Positions 48,170-56,737 of a stretch of DNA of 56,737 nt are shown here, piece after piece. The position numbers and the translations under genes were made by a program. Location of the stretch: positions 1 to 56,737 of the forward strand of contig NZ_QKRB01000050.1 in assembly GCF_003233845.1 (NCBI RefSeq), read 5' to 3'. The notes under the pieces were generated by a model. It had not been told where the DNA came from, did not search any database, and was given only the letters and a program-made list of their open reading frames with translations. This stretch comes from Paenibacillus sambharensis. GTDB lineage: Bacteria; Bacillota; Bacilli; Paenibacillales; Paenibacillaceae. Within the stretch, counting starts at the first letter, position 1; each line of letters opens with the position of its first letter.

Positions 48170-48901
48170 TTATCCCCAGGTCATCACGGTCTGCTTAGCC
48201 GTGAGGTACGCGCCGAGCTTGCCGGTGATTTGGCCGTAGACCTCATCCATGTGCTCCAGAATATAAAAATGATTGCCGGGATAGGTGATAAACTCGCAAT
48301 CCTGCAACGTTTTCTTCATCCACGGCTCAACCTCCTCCCGGCTTACCGTATCCTGCGAGCTGTACAGAACCGTAAACGGACAGTCGAGAGGAGCATAGTC
48401 CGCTGCCTTATGATTCTCGAGCAGCCGGAAGTCCGAGCGCAGGATCGGCAGCACGTAAGCCCTCAACGCTTCATCTGCGAAGACCTCGGCAGGCGTGCCG
48501 CCATAAGCCATGATCTTGGCCATGAACGCCTCGTCAGACAGATGGGCGACAGGCTCTCGTGTACTGAACGACTGTGGACAGCGCGTTGAGGACAGAAACA
48601 GATGCTCCGGCTGCCGGTACCCGGCAGCTGTCAGCCTGCAGGCCGTCTCATAAGCGAGCAGCCCGCCCATGCTGTGACCGAACAGGGCATAGACGCCACT
48701 CCGGTTATGCAGCTCCACATAATTACATGCCTCGTCCACCGCTTCAGACAGTGTGTCGTAATGCGGGTCCCCTACCCGGCTGCCCCGGCCTGCAAGCTCC
48801 ACCGGGTGAAGGGCCAGCCCACTGCGAAGCGCCGGCCATTTCTTATAAAACATCGCCGAGCCGCCGGCATACGGGAAACAGAAAACATCAATACCAGCCA
48901 T
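48170..48901 (-). CDS. Type II thioesterase of the NRPS cluster
   Basis: This 243-residue alpha/beta hydrolase of the SrfAD/GrsT family removes misprimed groups from carrier proteins. Motifs are FPYAGGSAMFYKKW (oxyanion region), the nucleophile elbow FGHSMGG (Ser about 86), Asp in LYSSQDTVS (about 189) and His in PGNHFYI (about 216). AAAGGAG lies before ATG 48901. It starts 12 bases after the aminotransferase stop and is the last gene before the operon terminator. Confidence 0.93.
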   Translation of the reverse strand: MAGIDVFCFPYAGGSAMFYKKWPALRSGLALHPVELAGRGSRVGDPHYDTLSEAVDEACNYVELHNRSGVYALFGHSMGGLLAYETACRLTAAGYRQPEHLFLSSTRCPQSFSTREPVAHLSDEAFMAKIMAYGGTPAEVFADEALRAYVLPILRSDFRLLENHKAADYAPLDCPFTVLYSSQDTVSREEVEPWMKKTLQDCEFITYPGNHFYILEHMDEVYGQITGKLGAYLTAKQTVMTWG

Positions 48902-48913
48902 TCTATCTCTCCT

Positions 48914-50197
48914 TTATCCCACCGTTATGAACTTGGAGCCCATCTCCTCTACCATCGCCTTACTGATCAGCTGCAGGCCTTCCATTAACAGCTCGGATTC
49001 GATGGTGAGCGGCGGCATGATTTTGAGCACCGTATCATTTCGTCCGCTTCTCTCCATTATAAGGCCATTCTGGAAGCATTGCTCGGCTATCCGCTTGGCT
49101 GCTTCGGCGCCGCCGGCATTTTTCACATCAATGCCCCAGAACAGTCCCAGGCCGCGGATTTCCACCTCGCCGTCCAGCTCTTCCGCCATGCTGTGCAGAT
49201 AATCCCGCACGATCTCGCCCTTGCGGATGACTTCCTGTTCAAGCCCTGCCTGCTCCCGGAACTGCAGCGCAGCCGTGGCCGCCGTGAAGGCCAGCTGATT
49301 GCCGCGGAATGTGCCGTTATGCTCACCCGGCTTCCAGATGTCGAGCTCCGGCTTCAGCAGAACAAGCGCCAGCGGCAGTCCGTACCCGCCGATCGACTTG
49401 GACAGCAGCACGATGTCCGGCGTAATGCCCGCCCGCTCGAAGGAGAAGAACGGTCCGATCCGGCCGCAGCCGACCTGAATGTCGTCGCAGATCAGCAGGA
49501 TATCATGGTCGTCGCACAGCTTGCGCAGGCGGATCATCCACTCAGCCGGAGCCGGATACACACCGCCCTCTGCCTGCACCGATTCGAACAGAATGGCGGC
49601 TGGCTTCTCTATACCGCTGTTCTCATCGCTCAGCACATGCTCCATATAGGCAATGCTGTCAAGGCCCTCCATGCCGCCGGCCGGGTACGGCACCAGCGTC
49701 ACACCCTGCAGCGGGATGCCTGCCGCCTGGCGGCAGTACAGGTTGCCTGTCGCGGCCAGGCTGCCGAGGGACATGCCGTGGAACCCGCCCATAAAGGCGA
49801 AGATATTCGTCCGCCCCTTCACCCTCCGAGCCAGCTTCATTGCCGCCTCTACTGCGTTGGTGCCTGTCGGGCTGCAGAACTGCAGCTTGTAGTCAAGCTT
49901 GCGCGGCTTCAGCACGAGGTCGGCGAAGGTTTGAATAAACTCTCTCTTGACCGTCGTGTACATGTCCAGCCCGTGCGTCACATAGTCCCCCTGGAGGTGG
50001 GCGAGCAGGCGGCTTTTGATAAAATCGTTGTTATGGCCGTAATTGAGCGCTCCGGCTCCCGCGAAAAAATCGATATAGCTGCGGCCGGCTTCATCTTGAA
50101 GGACGGCATTTTTAGCTGTGCGGAATACCACCGGGAAGGATCTGCAGTAGGACCTGACATTCGATTCGTGCTTCTCGAACATATCCATCATTATCAC
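48914..50197 (-). CDS. Diaminobutyrate--2-oxoglutarate aminotransferase-like (EctB type)
   Basis: This 427-residue class III PLP aminotransferase closely resembles EctB/Dat, which makes L-2,4-diaminobutyrate from aspartate semialdehyde. Landmarks are FFAGAGALNYGHNN, FCSPTGTNAVEAAMKLAR (phosphate cup), GGFHGMSLGSLAATGN, ILFESVQAEGG, LICDDIQVGCGR (PLP Asp) and VLLSKSIGGYGLPL (Schiff-base Lys, about 270). ectA and ectC are absent, so it probably supplies diaminobutyrate to the NRPS rather than ectoine. GTG 50197 has AAGGA five bases upstream. Confidence 0.88.
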   Translation of the reverse strand: MIMMDMFEKHESNVRSYCRSFPVVFRTAKNAVLQDEAGRSYIDFFAGAGALNYGHNNDFIKSRLLAHLQGDYVTHGLDMYTTVKREFIQTFADLVLKPRKLDYKLQFCSPTGTNAVEAAMKLARRVKGRTNIFAFMGGFHGMSLGSLAATGNLYCRQAAGIPLQGVTLVPYPAGGMEGLDSIAYMEHVLSDENSGIEKPAAILFESVQAEGGVYPAPAEWMIRLRKLCDDHDILLICDDIQVGCGRIGPFFSFERAGITPDIVLLSKSIGGYGLPLALVLLKPELDIWKPGEHNGTFRGNQLAFTAATAALQFREQAGLEQEVIRKGEIVRDYLHSMAEELDGEVEIRGLGLFWGIDVKNAGGAEAAKRIAEQCFQNGLIMERSGRNDTVLKIMPPLTIESELLMEGLQLISKAMVEEMGSKFITVG

Positions 50198-50219
50198 TCG
50201 TTTCCTTATAATTTTGGTA

Positions 50220-51242
50220 TTAAGCCATTACATTGAGCAGCTCAATCTGTTGATCCCTGCATGCATTCACGATGTCCTGCGGCCACACCGACATCTGCAC
50301 CTGCCCGATATGCGATTTGCGCAGCAGCAGCATGGCTACCCTCGACTGCCCGATACCCCCGCCCATTGTATAGGGAAGCTCGCCGCCGAGCAGCATCTGG
50401 TGAAAAGGAAGCTCCATCCGCTCCGCACAGCCGCTGTCCTTAAGCTGCCGCACAAGCGACTCCTCATCGACACGGATGCCCATGGAGGAAATTTCGAAGG
50501 CCATTTCCAGCACGGGGTTCCAGACGATGATGTCGCCGTTCAGCTGCCAGTCATCGTAATCCGGGGCCCGGCCGTCATGCGGCTGGCCGGAAGCCAGCCT
50601 GCCGCCAACCTGCATCAGGAAGACCGCCCCCTTCTCCCTGGCGATCAGCTGCTCCCGCTCCTTCGGCGTCGTACCAGCTCCGAAGCGGTCCTCAAGCTCC
50701 TGCGAGGTCACGAAGCTGATGGCCTCAGGCAGGAACGGCGGAAGCAGCGGGTCAAGCGCAGCAAGCTCTGCCTCCGTCTCCTTCAGCGCTTCGTAGATCA
50801 GCTGAACCTTGGACTTCAAGGTATCCTCGCTGCGCTGCTGCTTCGAAATAACCAGCTCCCAGTCCCACTGGTCAACCAGCAGCGAATGAAGCGGGCTGAG
50901 CTCTTCATCACGGCGGATCGCGCGCATATCGGCATAGAGCCCCTCGCCCGGCTGGAGCCCGTAGTAACGGGCGGCAAGCCGCTTCCATTTGGCCAGGGAC
51001 TGGACGACCTCAAGGCTCATGTCCTTACAGCCAGCCGCGTCGAACGATACGGACCGTTCCCAGCCGTTCAGGTTGTCGTTAATACCTGTGCTGCCCGCCA
51101 CAAACAGCGGCGCCGAGACCTTCATCAGGTTAAGCTTGCTGCCAAGCTTGTGCTCGAACAAGCTTTTGGCTGTGAAGATCGCTCTTTCCGTCGCTTTTGC
51201 CGAATCTGTCCGCGTGAGAACTGCCTGCGCTTGATTTGCCAT
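50220..51242 (-). CDS. asnA: Aspartate--ammonia ligase (AsnA)
   Basis: This ammonia-dependent asparagine synthetase is a class II aminoacyl-tRNA-synthetase-fold enzyme. It has 340 residues from ATG 51242. Landmarks are LNLMKVSAPLFV, GINDNLNGWERSVSFDA, EVVQSLAKWKRLA, LYADMRAIRRDEELS, LHSLLVDQWDWE and the C-terminal YTMGGGIGQSRVAMLLL motif 3. It lies between a small membrane protein gene and the aminotransferase gene of the NRPS operon. It may supply Asn for the peptide, or may simply have been captured in the operon. Confidence 0.95.
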   Translation of the reverse strand: MANQAQAVLTRTDSAKATERAIFTAKSLFEHKLGSKLNLMKVSAPLFVAGSTGINDNLNGWERSVSFDAAGCKDMSLEVVQSLAKWKRLAARYYGLQPGEGLYADMRAIRRDEELSPLHSLLVDQWDWELVISKQQRSEDTLKSKVQLIYEALKETEAELAALDPLLPPFLPEAISFVTSQELEDRFGAGTTPKEREQLIAREKGAVFLMQVGGRLASGQPHDGRAPDYDDWQLNGDIIVWNPVLEMAFEISSMGIRVDEESLVRQLKDSGCAERMELPFHQMLLGGELPYTMGGGIGQSRVAMLLLRKSHIGQVQMSVWPQDIVNACRDQQIELLNVMA

Positions 51243-51281
51243 TATGGACGCACCCCAAACCTTCAATAATTTTTTGTGCAA

Positions 51282-51542
51282 CTAGTCCGCTACCGTCTCC
51301 TGCTCCTGCTTCTTCTTCCAGGGCTTGTACAGGAGCAGCATCGTAACTACGGTCAGAACAATCGCAATCAACGGGAAAATAATCAGAATCCAGCTCTTTA
51401 CTTCATCAAAGTGCTCCAGCGATATCCGGCCCCCATATCTGGTGTTGGCCAGGTAGGCAAGGCCGATTACACTGCAGATAATATAGTAGAGAATTGCAAA
51501 CCCGATAAAAGCGGCCGTTTTCTGCGCGGTGCGCATGCGCAC
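51282..51542 (-). CDS. Small two-helix membrane protein in the NRPS operon
   Basis: This 86-residue protein starts at GTG 51542, five bases after AGGAGG; ATG 51536 is also possible. Two membrane segments (about 8-30 and 50-73) are joined by NTRYGGRISLEHFDEVKSW, and a basic tail ends YKPWKKKQEQETVAD. The gap after the NRPS is 34 bases and that before asnA 39, so it is part of the operon. The first ~45 codons of the longer frame overlap the NRPS end and are rejected. The function is unknown; export assistance or immunity is possible. Confidence 0.65.
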   Translation of the reverse strand: MRMRTAQKTAAFIGFAILYYIICSVIGLAYLANTRYGGRISLEHFDEVKSWILIIFPLIAIVLTVVTMLLLYKPWKKKQEQETVAD

Positions 51543-51576
51543 TGACACCTCCTGCAGGGCCCGCCGGTCCAGCCCC

Positions 51577-54500
51577 TTATACGGGCTGGCCGGCTGCCTC
51601 TTTGTGTTGGATAAGTTCCTGCATCGTTGCGGCAAGCCCGGCGACATAAGGTGCGGTAAATATGGAGTAGTGGTCACCTTCTGCGGTGTACGTCCTCACC
51701 TGCCCGCTGCCTCCCGCACTCCACCGCGCAGCATCAAGGTCAGCAGATGCCGCAGCAATGATAAGATCAGGCGTGCAGTGCTGCAAAGGCTGCAGGCTGT
51801 AGCGTGCGAACGCGGCGGTCAAGCTGCGGATCATGTGGACATAAGGCAGCAGCTTGCCGAGACTGAGCTGGTCAAAATGCGGGATCGTCTGGCGGATATC
51901 TTCATCTGCCAGCAGCTTGATGCCTGCCAGCAGCTCATCCCTGTGCTCATGCTGCTCGACCGTCTGGATCACATGGGTCCATACCTCCTCCATCGTGCGG
52001 CAGGAGCCCATCAGGCCCGTCTCCTTGAAGATGTTCATGCCATCCATCCGGCTCAGCAGATCACCTGCCAGCTCCAGCTCGGTTTCCAGGCTGAACTCCA
52101 CCTCGACCGGCGCAGCCGGATCTGCGGCAGCAGGTGCATGCGAATCGATTAGAACCAGCCGTTCCACCTGCTGTCCCCTGGCTTCCAGCAGCCTCGCCAC
52201 CTCGTATCCGATCGTGCCTCCAAGGCTCATGCCCACAATGGTATAGGAGCCATGCGGCTGGATTTCCGCCATATATCCCGCATAGGCCGCTGCAAGCTCT
52301 TCAATGGAGAGCTGCTTCGGACTTGGCTGCTCCCACGGCGGAAGCTGGATTCCCCAGTAATTCGCGTCGTCCGGCAGCAGGTTGACAAGCGGGATGTAGA
52401 CAGTGACATCTCCGCTGCCTCCGTGAATCATGAACACATGGCGGTTCTGATCCTTCCCCTTCTTCAGCAGGACCAGATGCTGATGCTGTCTATGCCGGTC
52501 CTCTCGTACCTTGTGCATCTCAATATAGGCAGCCAGCTCCCGGATGGTCGGCCGCAGGAAGACCTCCTGCAGCGGAAGGCTGATGCCCAGCACCCGGGAT
52601 ATCTCATCGCTCAGCGCCATGGCCTTCAGGGAATGGCCTCCGGATTCGAAGAAGTGGTCGTCAATTCCCGCCCTGCTGATGCCAAGCACATCCTGCCATA
52701 TTCCCGACAGCACCACTTCAGCCTCGCTCTGCGGCGCTGCATAGGGAGCACCTGTCTGCACATGGTCCTGCGGGGCCGGCAGAGCCTTGCGGTCCACCTT
52801 GCCGTTGCCCGTCATCGGGATGGATGCAAGAAGAACGAAGTAAGACGGAATCATGTAGTCCGGTACCGCCGCCTTCAGATAGCTCCTCAGCTCAGATGCT
52901 CCTGCGGCCTGCTGGGATGAAACTGCTGCGGATTTGCCGGCTGCCGCTGTGTAATAAGCGCACAGGTATGCCTGCCCGTCTCCGTCATCACGGGCGAGCA
53001 CGACCGTCTCCTGTACGGCTTCATGCCGCAACAGTGCCGCCTCCACCTCCGCCAGCTCGATGCGGTGGCCGCGGATTTTGACCTGATGATCAATCCGCCC
53101 CATGTACGCCAGCTCGCCATCCGGCAGACGCTTCGCCAGGTCGCCTGACTTGTACAGCCGCTCACCCGGCACGAACGGGCTCTCGATGAACCGCTCCGCG
53201 GTCAGCTCAGGCCGGTTCAGGTAACCGCGGCAGACGCCTTCGCCACCGACGTACAGCTCGCCTGTCACGCCGATTGGCACCGGCTTCAGCTGCCCGTCGA
53301 GCACATAGGCCGTCAGCGTCGGGATCGGCATCCCGATGCTGTCCGAGTTCGCTTCGATCTCCGCTTCTGTGACCGCCTTGTACGTCACATGCACCGTGGT
53401 TTCCGTTATGCCGTACATGTTGACCAGCTGCGTATCCGGGTAGCGGGCATGGAACGGCTTCAGCAGCAGCGGCTTCAATGCTTCGCCTCCGAAGATGATG
53501 TACCGCAGCTTCAGCTGCCGCTCATGACGCGCTTCCTCCTGCAGCAGCTGGTAGAACGCCGTCGGCGTCTGGTTCAGCACGGTCACCTGCTCTTCGGCGA
53601 GCAGCTGCCGGAACGCCTGCGGATTGACCGCCGTCTCACGCGGCACCACCACCAGCGTGCCGCCGTACAGCAGCGCGCCGTACATTTCCCATACCGAGAA
53701 GTCGAAGCAGTACGAGTGGAACATCGTCCACACATCCCGCTCGCTGAAATCAAACAGGTTGCGCTCATTGTGCAGCAGCCTCACCACATTCCGGTGCTCC
53801 AGCATCGCGCCCTTCGGCCTGCCCGTCGTGCCCGAGGTGTAGATGATGTACGCCAGATCGGACGGCTCATTGACTGGCTCAGGATTAGCGGCAGCTCTCG
53901 CCGCAGCGGCTTCAAGCCCTGATGCCCCCGTCCATTCAAGCTCCAGCTCGTCCAGCCTGAGCACCTGCCCCGCGAACGATTCCGGCACTTGACCAGAGCC
54001 ATCGGTCAGCAGCCATGCCGCACTGCTGTCCTCCAGCATATACTGCACCCTCTCCTGCGGGTACGAAGGATCGACCGGCAGGTAAGTCCCTCCTGCCTTC
54101 AGCACGGCCAGCAGCGCCGTCACCATCGACGCCGAGCGGTCCGACATAACAGCCGCGATGGTTCCCCGGCCCGCACCGCCGGCACGCATACGATGCGCCA
54201 GCGCGTTCGCCCGGCTGTTCAGTTCCCGGTAGGTCAGGCGCCGGCCTTCATGCACCAGCGCCGTCCGGTCCGCCCAGAGCGCCGCCTGCTCCTCGAAGAT
54301 CTGATGGATCGTCTTGCTGCGGGGATATTCCGCCGCCGTCCTGTTCCAGCCATACAGCAGGTTATGTTCTTCTGCCTCTGACAGCACAGCAATATCCTGC
54401 AGCGGCATGTCCGGATTGCCCGCAATCTGCTCCAATACCCGCGTGTAGTACCCTGCCAGCCGCTCAGCCGTCTCCTGCCGAAACAGCCGGGTGCTGTATT

Positions 54501-56737
54501 CCAGACTGAACCCGATCGAACCGTCCTGCCCGTTCTCCACTGCACTTAGCGTCAGATCGAACTTGGCCATCCGGTACTCAAGCGGGTAAGGCTGGAAGGA
54601 GAGGCCGTAGTCGCGGCCCTCCGCCTCCCCGGCATTTTGCATGACAAACATCGTCTCAAAGACCGGGTTGCGGCTCATGTCGCGCTCCACCCGCAGCCGG
54701 GTTGCCAATTCCTCGAACGGATAATCCTGATTCTCGAAGGCGGCAAGCACATGATCCTTCATCTTCCCGGCGAATGAGCGGAAGCTCTGACCAGCTGCTG
54801 GTCTGCTGCGCAGAGCCAGCGTGTTGACGAACATGCCGAACACCTGCTCAAGCTCCGCTTGCGGCCGTCCCGCCGTCGGCACGCCGGTGATGATATCAGC
54901 CTGGCCCGAGCATTTGCTGAGCATGACATGATAAGCGGACAGCAGCATAATGAAGAGCGTAGCGTGCTGGTCAGCCGCCAGATTACTGATACGGGCAGCC
55001 AGCTCAGGCTCCAGCCTGAAGGATAGCGTAGCCCCTTCGAAGCTTTTCACAGCCGGGCGCGGGTAATCCGCCGGAAGCTGCAGCTGCGGCAGCTCGCCAT
55101 CCAGCACGGACAGCCAGTACCGCTCCTGCTCAGCAAGCCGTTCACGCTGCTTCGGCTGCTGCTGCCATACCGCATAGTCCTTGTACTGGACAGCCAGCGG
55201 CGCAAGGGCTTCCCCGTTGTAGAGACGGTTGAACTCCTCCACCAGCACATTCATGGATACGCCGTCCGAAATGATATGGTGAAAATCCGCCAACAGAATA
55301 TAGCGTTCCTCCGCACATTGAATCCAGCCGGCCCGCATAAGCGGAGCTTCACTGAGATCAAATGGCTGAATGAAGCTCTCCACAAGCTCTCTCACCTTGG
55401 CCTGCTCCTCACTGCAGCTGAGGCCCGCAGGCAGTGCAGCCAGCTTCATCTCCAGCTCGGCAGACTCGTGAATTCGCTGGACGGGCTCCTTATTCACCAT
55501 ATGGAACGATGTCCGGAGCGCTTCATGCCGCTCTATGAGCTGCCGGAATACACGCTTCACCCGCTGCGTGTCGAGCATGCCCGTCACTTCCACAACGGCG
55601 GGCATGTTATAACCGGTCTGTCCCGGATTCATCTGCTGGAGCAGATACATCCTGCGCTGGGCGTAAGACAGCGGATAATGCGGCTGCTTCGGCGCCTGCG
55701 GGATACGGGTGTACGCTTCACCGTGCCCTGCAGCCTGGTCGATGTATGCCGCCTGCATGTGCAGCAGCGGACGGGCGAACACCTCCCGCAGCGGCAGCTC
55801 TGCGCCCAGCTCCTTGTGGATGCGCGACACCAGCGTCATCGCCTTCAGCGAGTGGCCGCCCGCTTCGAAGAACGACTGCTCCCGGCCTGCTTCCACTACG
55901 CCGAGCACTTCCTGCCAAATCGCCGCCAGCTTCCGCTCCGTCTCCGTGCGCGGCGGGCCTCCCGCCATGCCGCCGCCCAAGGCCAGCTCCGGCTTCGGCA
56001 GCGCCTTGCGGTCGATCTTGCCGTTTGGCGACAGCGGCAGCTCCGCCAGCACCTGCACCGATGCCGGCACCATATACTCCGGCAGATGCCGCGCCAGGTA
56101 TGCCTTCAGCTCCGCCGTCTCCGGCGCCGCCTCGCCCGCGGCTGTCACATACGCCGCCAGCTGCTTCACGCCCTGCCCATCCTCCACATCCAGCACGACC
56201 GCTTCCTTCACCCCTACATGCTCGACCAGTCGGGCTTCGATCTCGCCCAGCTCGATCCGGAAGCCCCGGATCTTCACCTGATAATCCTTCCGGCCGTAGA
56301 ATTCGATATTGCCGTCCGGCAGCCACCGTCCGAGGTCTCCCGTCCGGTACATCCGCACGCCCTCCTCTTCCCTGAACGGGTCTTCCAGGAATACCGCCGC
56401 TGTCCGCTCGGGGTCGCGCAGGTAGCCGCGTCCCACCCCAATGCCCGAGACGCAGATTTCGCCGATTGTTCCGACCGGACACAGCCGCAGCTGGTCGTCC
56501 ACGATGTAGATCCGCATATTGCGGATCGGTCTGCCAATCGGCACCGGCTCGCTCTCCGGCGGCTTGTCCATCACATACTGGCTGATGTCATCTGCCGCTT
56601 CGGCCGGGCCGTAGGCATTCACCATCCGGATGTCCGGGCACAGCCCGAACCACCGCCGCACCATCGCCGGCTTCACTGTCTCCCCGGTGATCATCAGGTA
56701 CTTCAGGTCCGGCAGCCGGACGCCGGTGTCTTCCATG
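51577..56737 (-). CDS. Non-ribosomal peptide synthetase, C-terminal part (A'-PCP-C-A(Thr)-PCP-TE)
   Basis: The gene enters from the right edge, so its N-terminus is missing; 1719 residues are visible. Domains: rest of an adenylation domain (1-250, AYGPAEAADDIS, YRTGDLGR, NGKIDRKAL), PCP (Ser about 296, GGHSLKAM), condensation (about 345-790, HHIISDG near 485), adenylation (about 810-1310, YTSGTTGRPKG near 967), PCP (Ser about 1367) and type I thioesterase (GMSLGG near 1502). Aligning the second A domain with GrsA gives the pocket D-F-W-N-I-G-M-V-H-K, the established threonine code. The terminal TE releases or cyclises the product. No epimerisation domain is seen in the visible part. Confidence 0.95.
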   Translation of the reverse strand, partial: MEDTGVRLPDLKYLMITGETVKPAMVRRWFGLCPDIRMVNAYGPAEAADDISQYVMDKPPESEPVPIGRPIRNMRIYIVDDQLRLCPVGTIGEICVSGIGVGRGYLRDPERTAAVFLEDPFREEEGVRMYRTGDLGRWLPDGNIEFYGRKDYQVKIRGFRIELGEIEARLVEHVGVKEAVVLDVEDGQGVKQLAAYVTAAGEAAPETAELKAYLARHLPEYMVPASVQVLAELPLSPNGKIDRKALPKPELALGGGMAGGPPRTETERKLAAIWQEVLGVVEAGREQSFFEAGGHSLKAMTLVSRIHKELGAELPLREVFARPLLHMQAAYIDQAAGHGEAYTRIPQAPKQPHYPLSYAQRRMYLLQQMNPGQTGYNMPAVVEVTGMLDTQRVKRVFRQLIERHEALRTSFHMVNKEPVQRIHESAELEMKLAALPAGLSCSEEQAKVRELVESFIQPFDLSEAPLMRAGWIQCAEERYILLADFHHIISDGVSMNVLVEEFNRLYNGEALAPLAVQYKDYAVWQQQPKQRERLAEQERYWLSVLDGELPQLQLPADYPRPAVKSFEGATLSFRLEPELAARISNLAADQHATLFIMLLSAYHVMLSKCSGQADIITGVPTAGRPQAELEQVFGMFVNTLALRSRPAAGQSFRSFAGKMKDHVLAAFENQDYPFEELATRLRVERDMSRNPVFETMFVMQNAGEAEGRDYGLSFQPYPLEYRMAKFDLTLSAVENGQDGSIGFSLEYSTRLFRQETAERLAGYYTRVLEQIAGNPDMPLQDIAVLSEAEEHNLLYGWNRTAAEYPRSKTIHQIFEEQAALWADRTALVHEGRRLTYRELNSRANALAHRMRAGGAGRGTIAAVMSDRSASMVTALLAVLKAGGTYLPVDPSYPQERVQYMLEDSSAAWLLTDGSGQVPESFAGQVLRLDELELEWTGASGLEAAAARAAANPEPVNEPSDLAYIIYTSGTTGRPKGAMLEHRNVVRLLHNERNLFDFSERDVWTMFHSYCFDFSVWEMYGALLYGGTLVVVPRETAVNPQAFRQLLAEEQVTVLNQTPTAFYQLLQEEARHERQLKLRYIIFGGEALKPLLLKPFHARYPDTQLVNMYGITETTVHVTYKAVTEAEIEANSDSIGMPIPTLTAYVLDGQLKPVPIGVTGELYVGGEGVCRGYLNRPELTAERFIESPFVPGERLYKSGDLAKRLPDGELAYMGRIDHQVKIRGHRIELAEVEAALLRHEAVQETVVLARDDGDGQAYLCAYYTAAAGKSAAVSSQQAAGASELRSYLKAAVPDYMIPSYFVLLASIPMTGNGKVDRKALPAPQDHVQTGAPYAAPQSEAEVVLSGIWQDVLGISRAGIDDHFFESGGHSLKAMALSDEISRVLGISLPLQEVFLRPTIRELAAYIEMHKVREDRHRQHQHLVLLKKGKDQNRHVFMIHGGSGDVTVYIPLVNLLPDDANYWGIQLPPWEQPSPKQLSIEELAAAYAGYMAEIQPHGSYTIVGMSLGGTIGYEVARLLEARGQQVERLVLIDSHAPAAADPAAPVEVEFSLETELELAGDLLSRMDGMNIFKETGLMGSCRTMEEVWTHVIQTVEQHEHRDELLAGIKLLADEDIRQTIPHFDQLSLGKLLPYVHMIRSLTAAFARYSLQPLQHCTPDLIIAAASADLDAARWSAGGSGQVRTYTAEGDHYSIFTAPYVAGLAATMQELIQHKEAAGQPV

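Noticed and set aside
48914-51242. Ectoine biosynthesis locus
   Set aside because: Only an EctB-like aminotransferase is present; ectA and ectC are absent and the operon context is NRPS.

Overview
The window looks like a chromosomal contig of a Paenibacillus-type Gram-positive bacterium. Signs of this are strong AGGAGG-type ribosome sites with some GTG/TTG starts, lipoprotein and Sec signals of Gram-positive type, Firmicute regulators (GlpP, BlaI, PhoP-like and Fnr-like sites), a GC-rich background, and both an NRPS and a RiPP cluster. Base 1 coincides with the end of an IS3-family element and the last base falls inside an NRPS gene, so both edges are probably assembly breaks at repeats.

Layout. 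1-1669: complete IS3/IS150-type insertion sequence. 1670-5063: AT-rich four-gene ABC cassette (three permeases and an ATPase) that looks foreign. 5116-8268: housekeeping genes (methionine aminopeptidase, YhaM nuclease, HAD phosphatase). 8269-14321: glycerol-phosphate region transcribed leftwards, ugpB-ugpA-ugpE-glpP, then a HAD phosphatase and a GpdQ-like metallophosphoesterase. 15027-17688: a secreted lamin-tail/FN3/propeller-like protein. The ugp operon and this secreted-protein gene both have a PhoP-box promoter followed by a conditional terminator carrying the same RNA core. A third copy of the core lies just after glpP. I infer the core is the GlpP target. 17996-20223: YceI, BlaI-type repressor and M56 protease, with three dyad operators. 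20437-24923: small membrane protein, MATE exporter, LysM-CAP protein, exonuclease III and a sugar-isomerase-like protein. 24967-28269: two-gene module of unknown function (Ig-repeat protein and helical protein). 28517-30882: Sfp-type PPTase and NarK with an Fnr-like promoter.

31000-41705 is the most interesting region: a RiPP operon with two paralogous radical SAM/SPASM enzymes, a 51-residue precursor (38465-38620), a PqqD-like/M50 membrane protease, an ABC exporter, and a large protein whose N-terminal half matches the fungal/bacterial borosin peptide-backbone N-methyltransferase (OphMA-type) and whose C-terminal half is a run of WxGxY beta domains. The combination suggests a hybrid borosin/radical-SAM peptide.

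41929-44951: NAD salvage operon (Nudix regulator-like protein, nicotinamidase, nicotinate phosphoribosyltransferase) with an operator over its own -10. 45190-47253: small membrane proteins and a subtilisin. 47254-48169: repeat-rich non-coding DNA. 48170-56737: NRPS operon end (A'-PCP-C-A(Thr)-PCP-TE, a two-helix membrane protein, AsnA, a diaminobutyrate-type aminotransferase, type II thioesterase), closed by a strong terminator. Three intergenic regions share a dispersed CCTGC...GCAGG repeat family.
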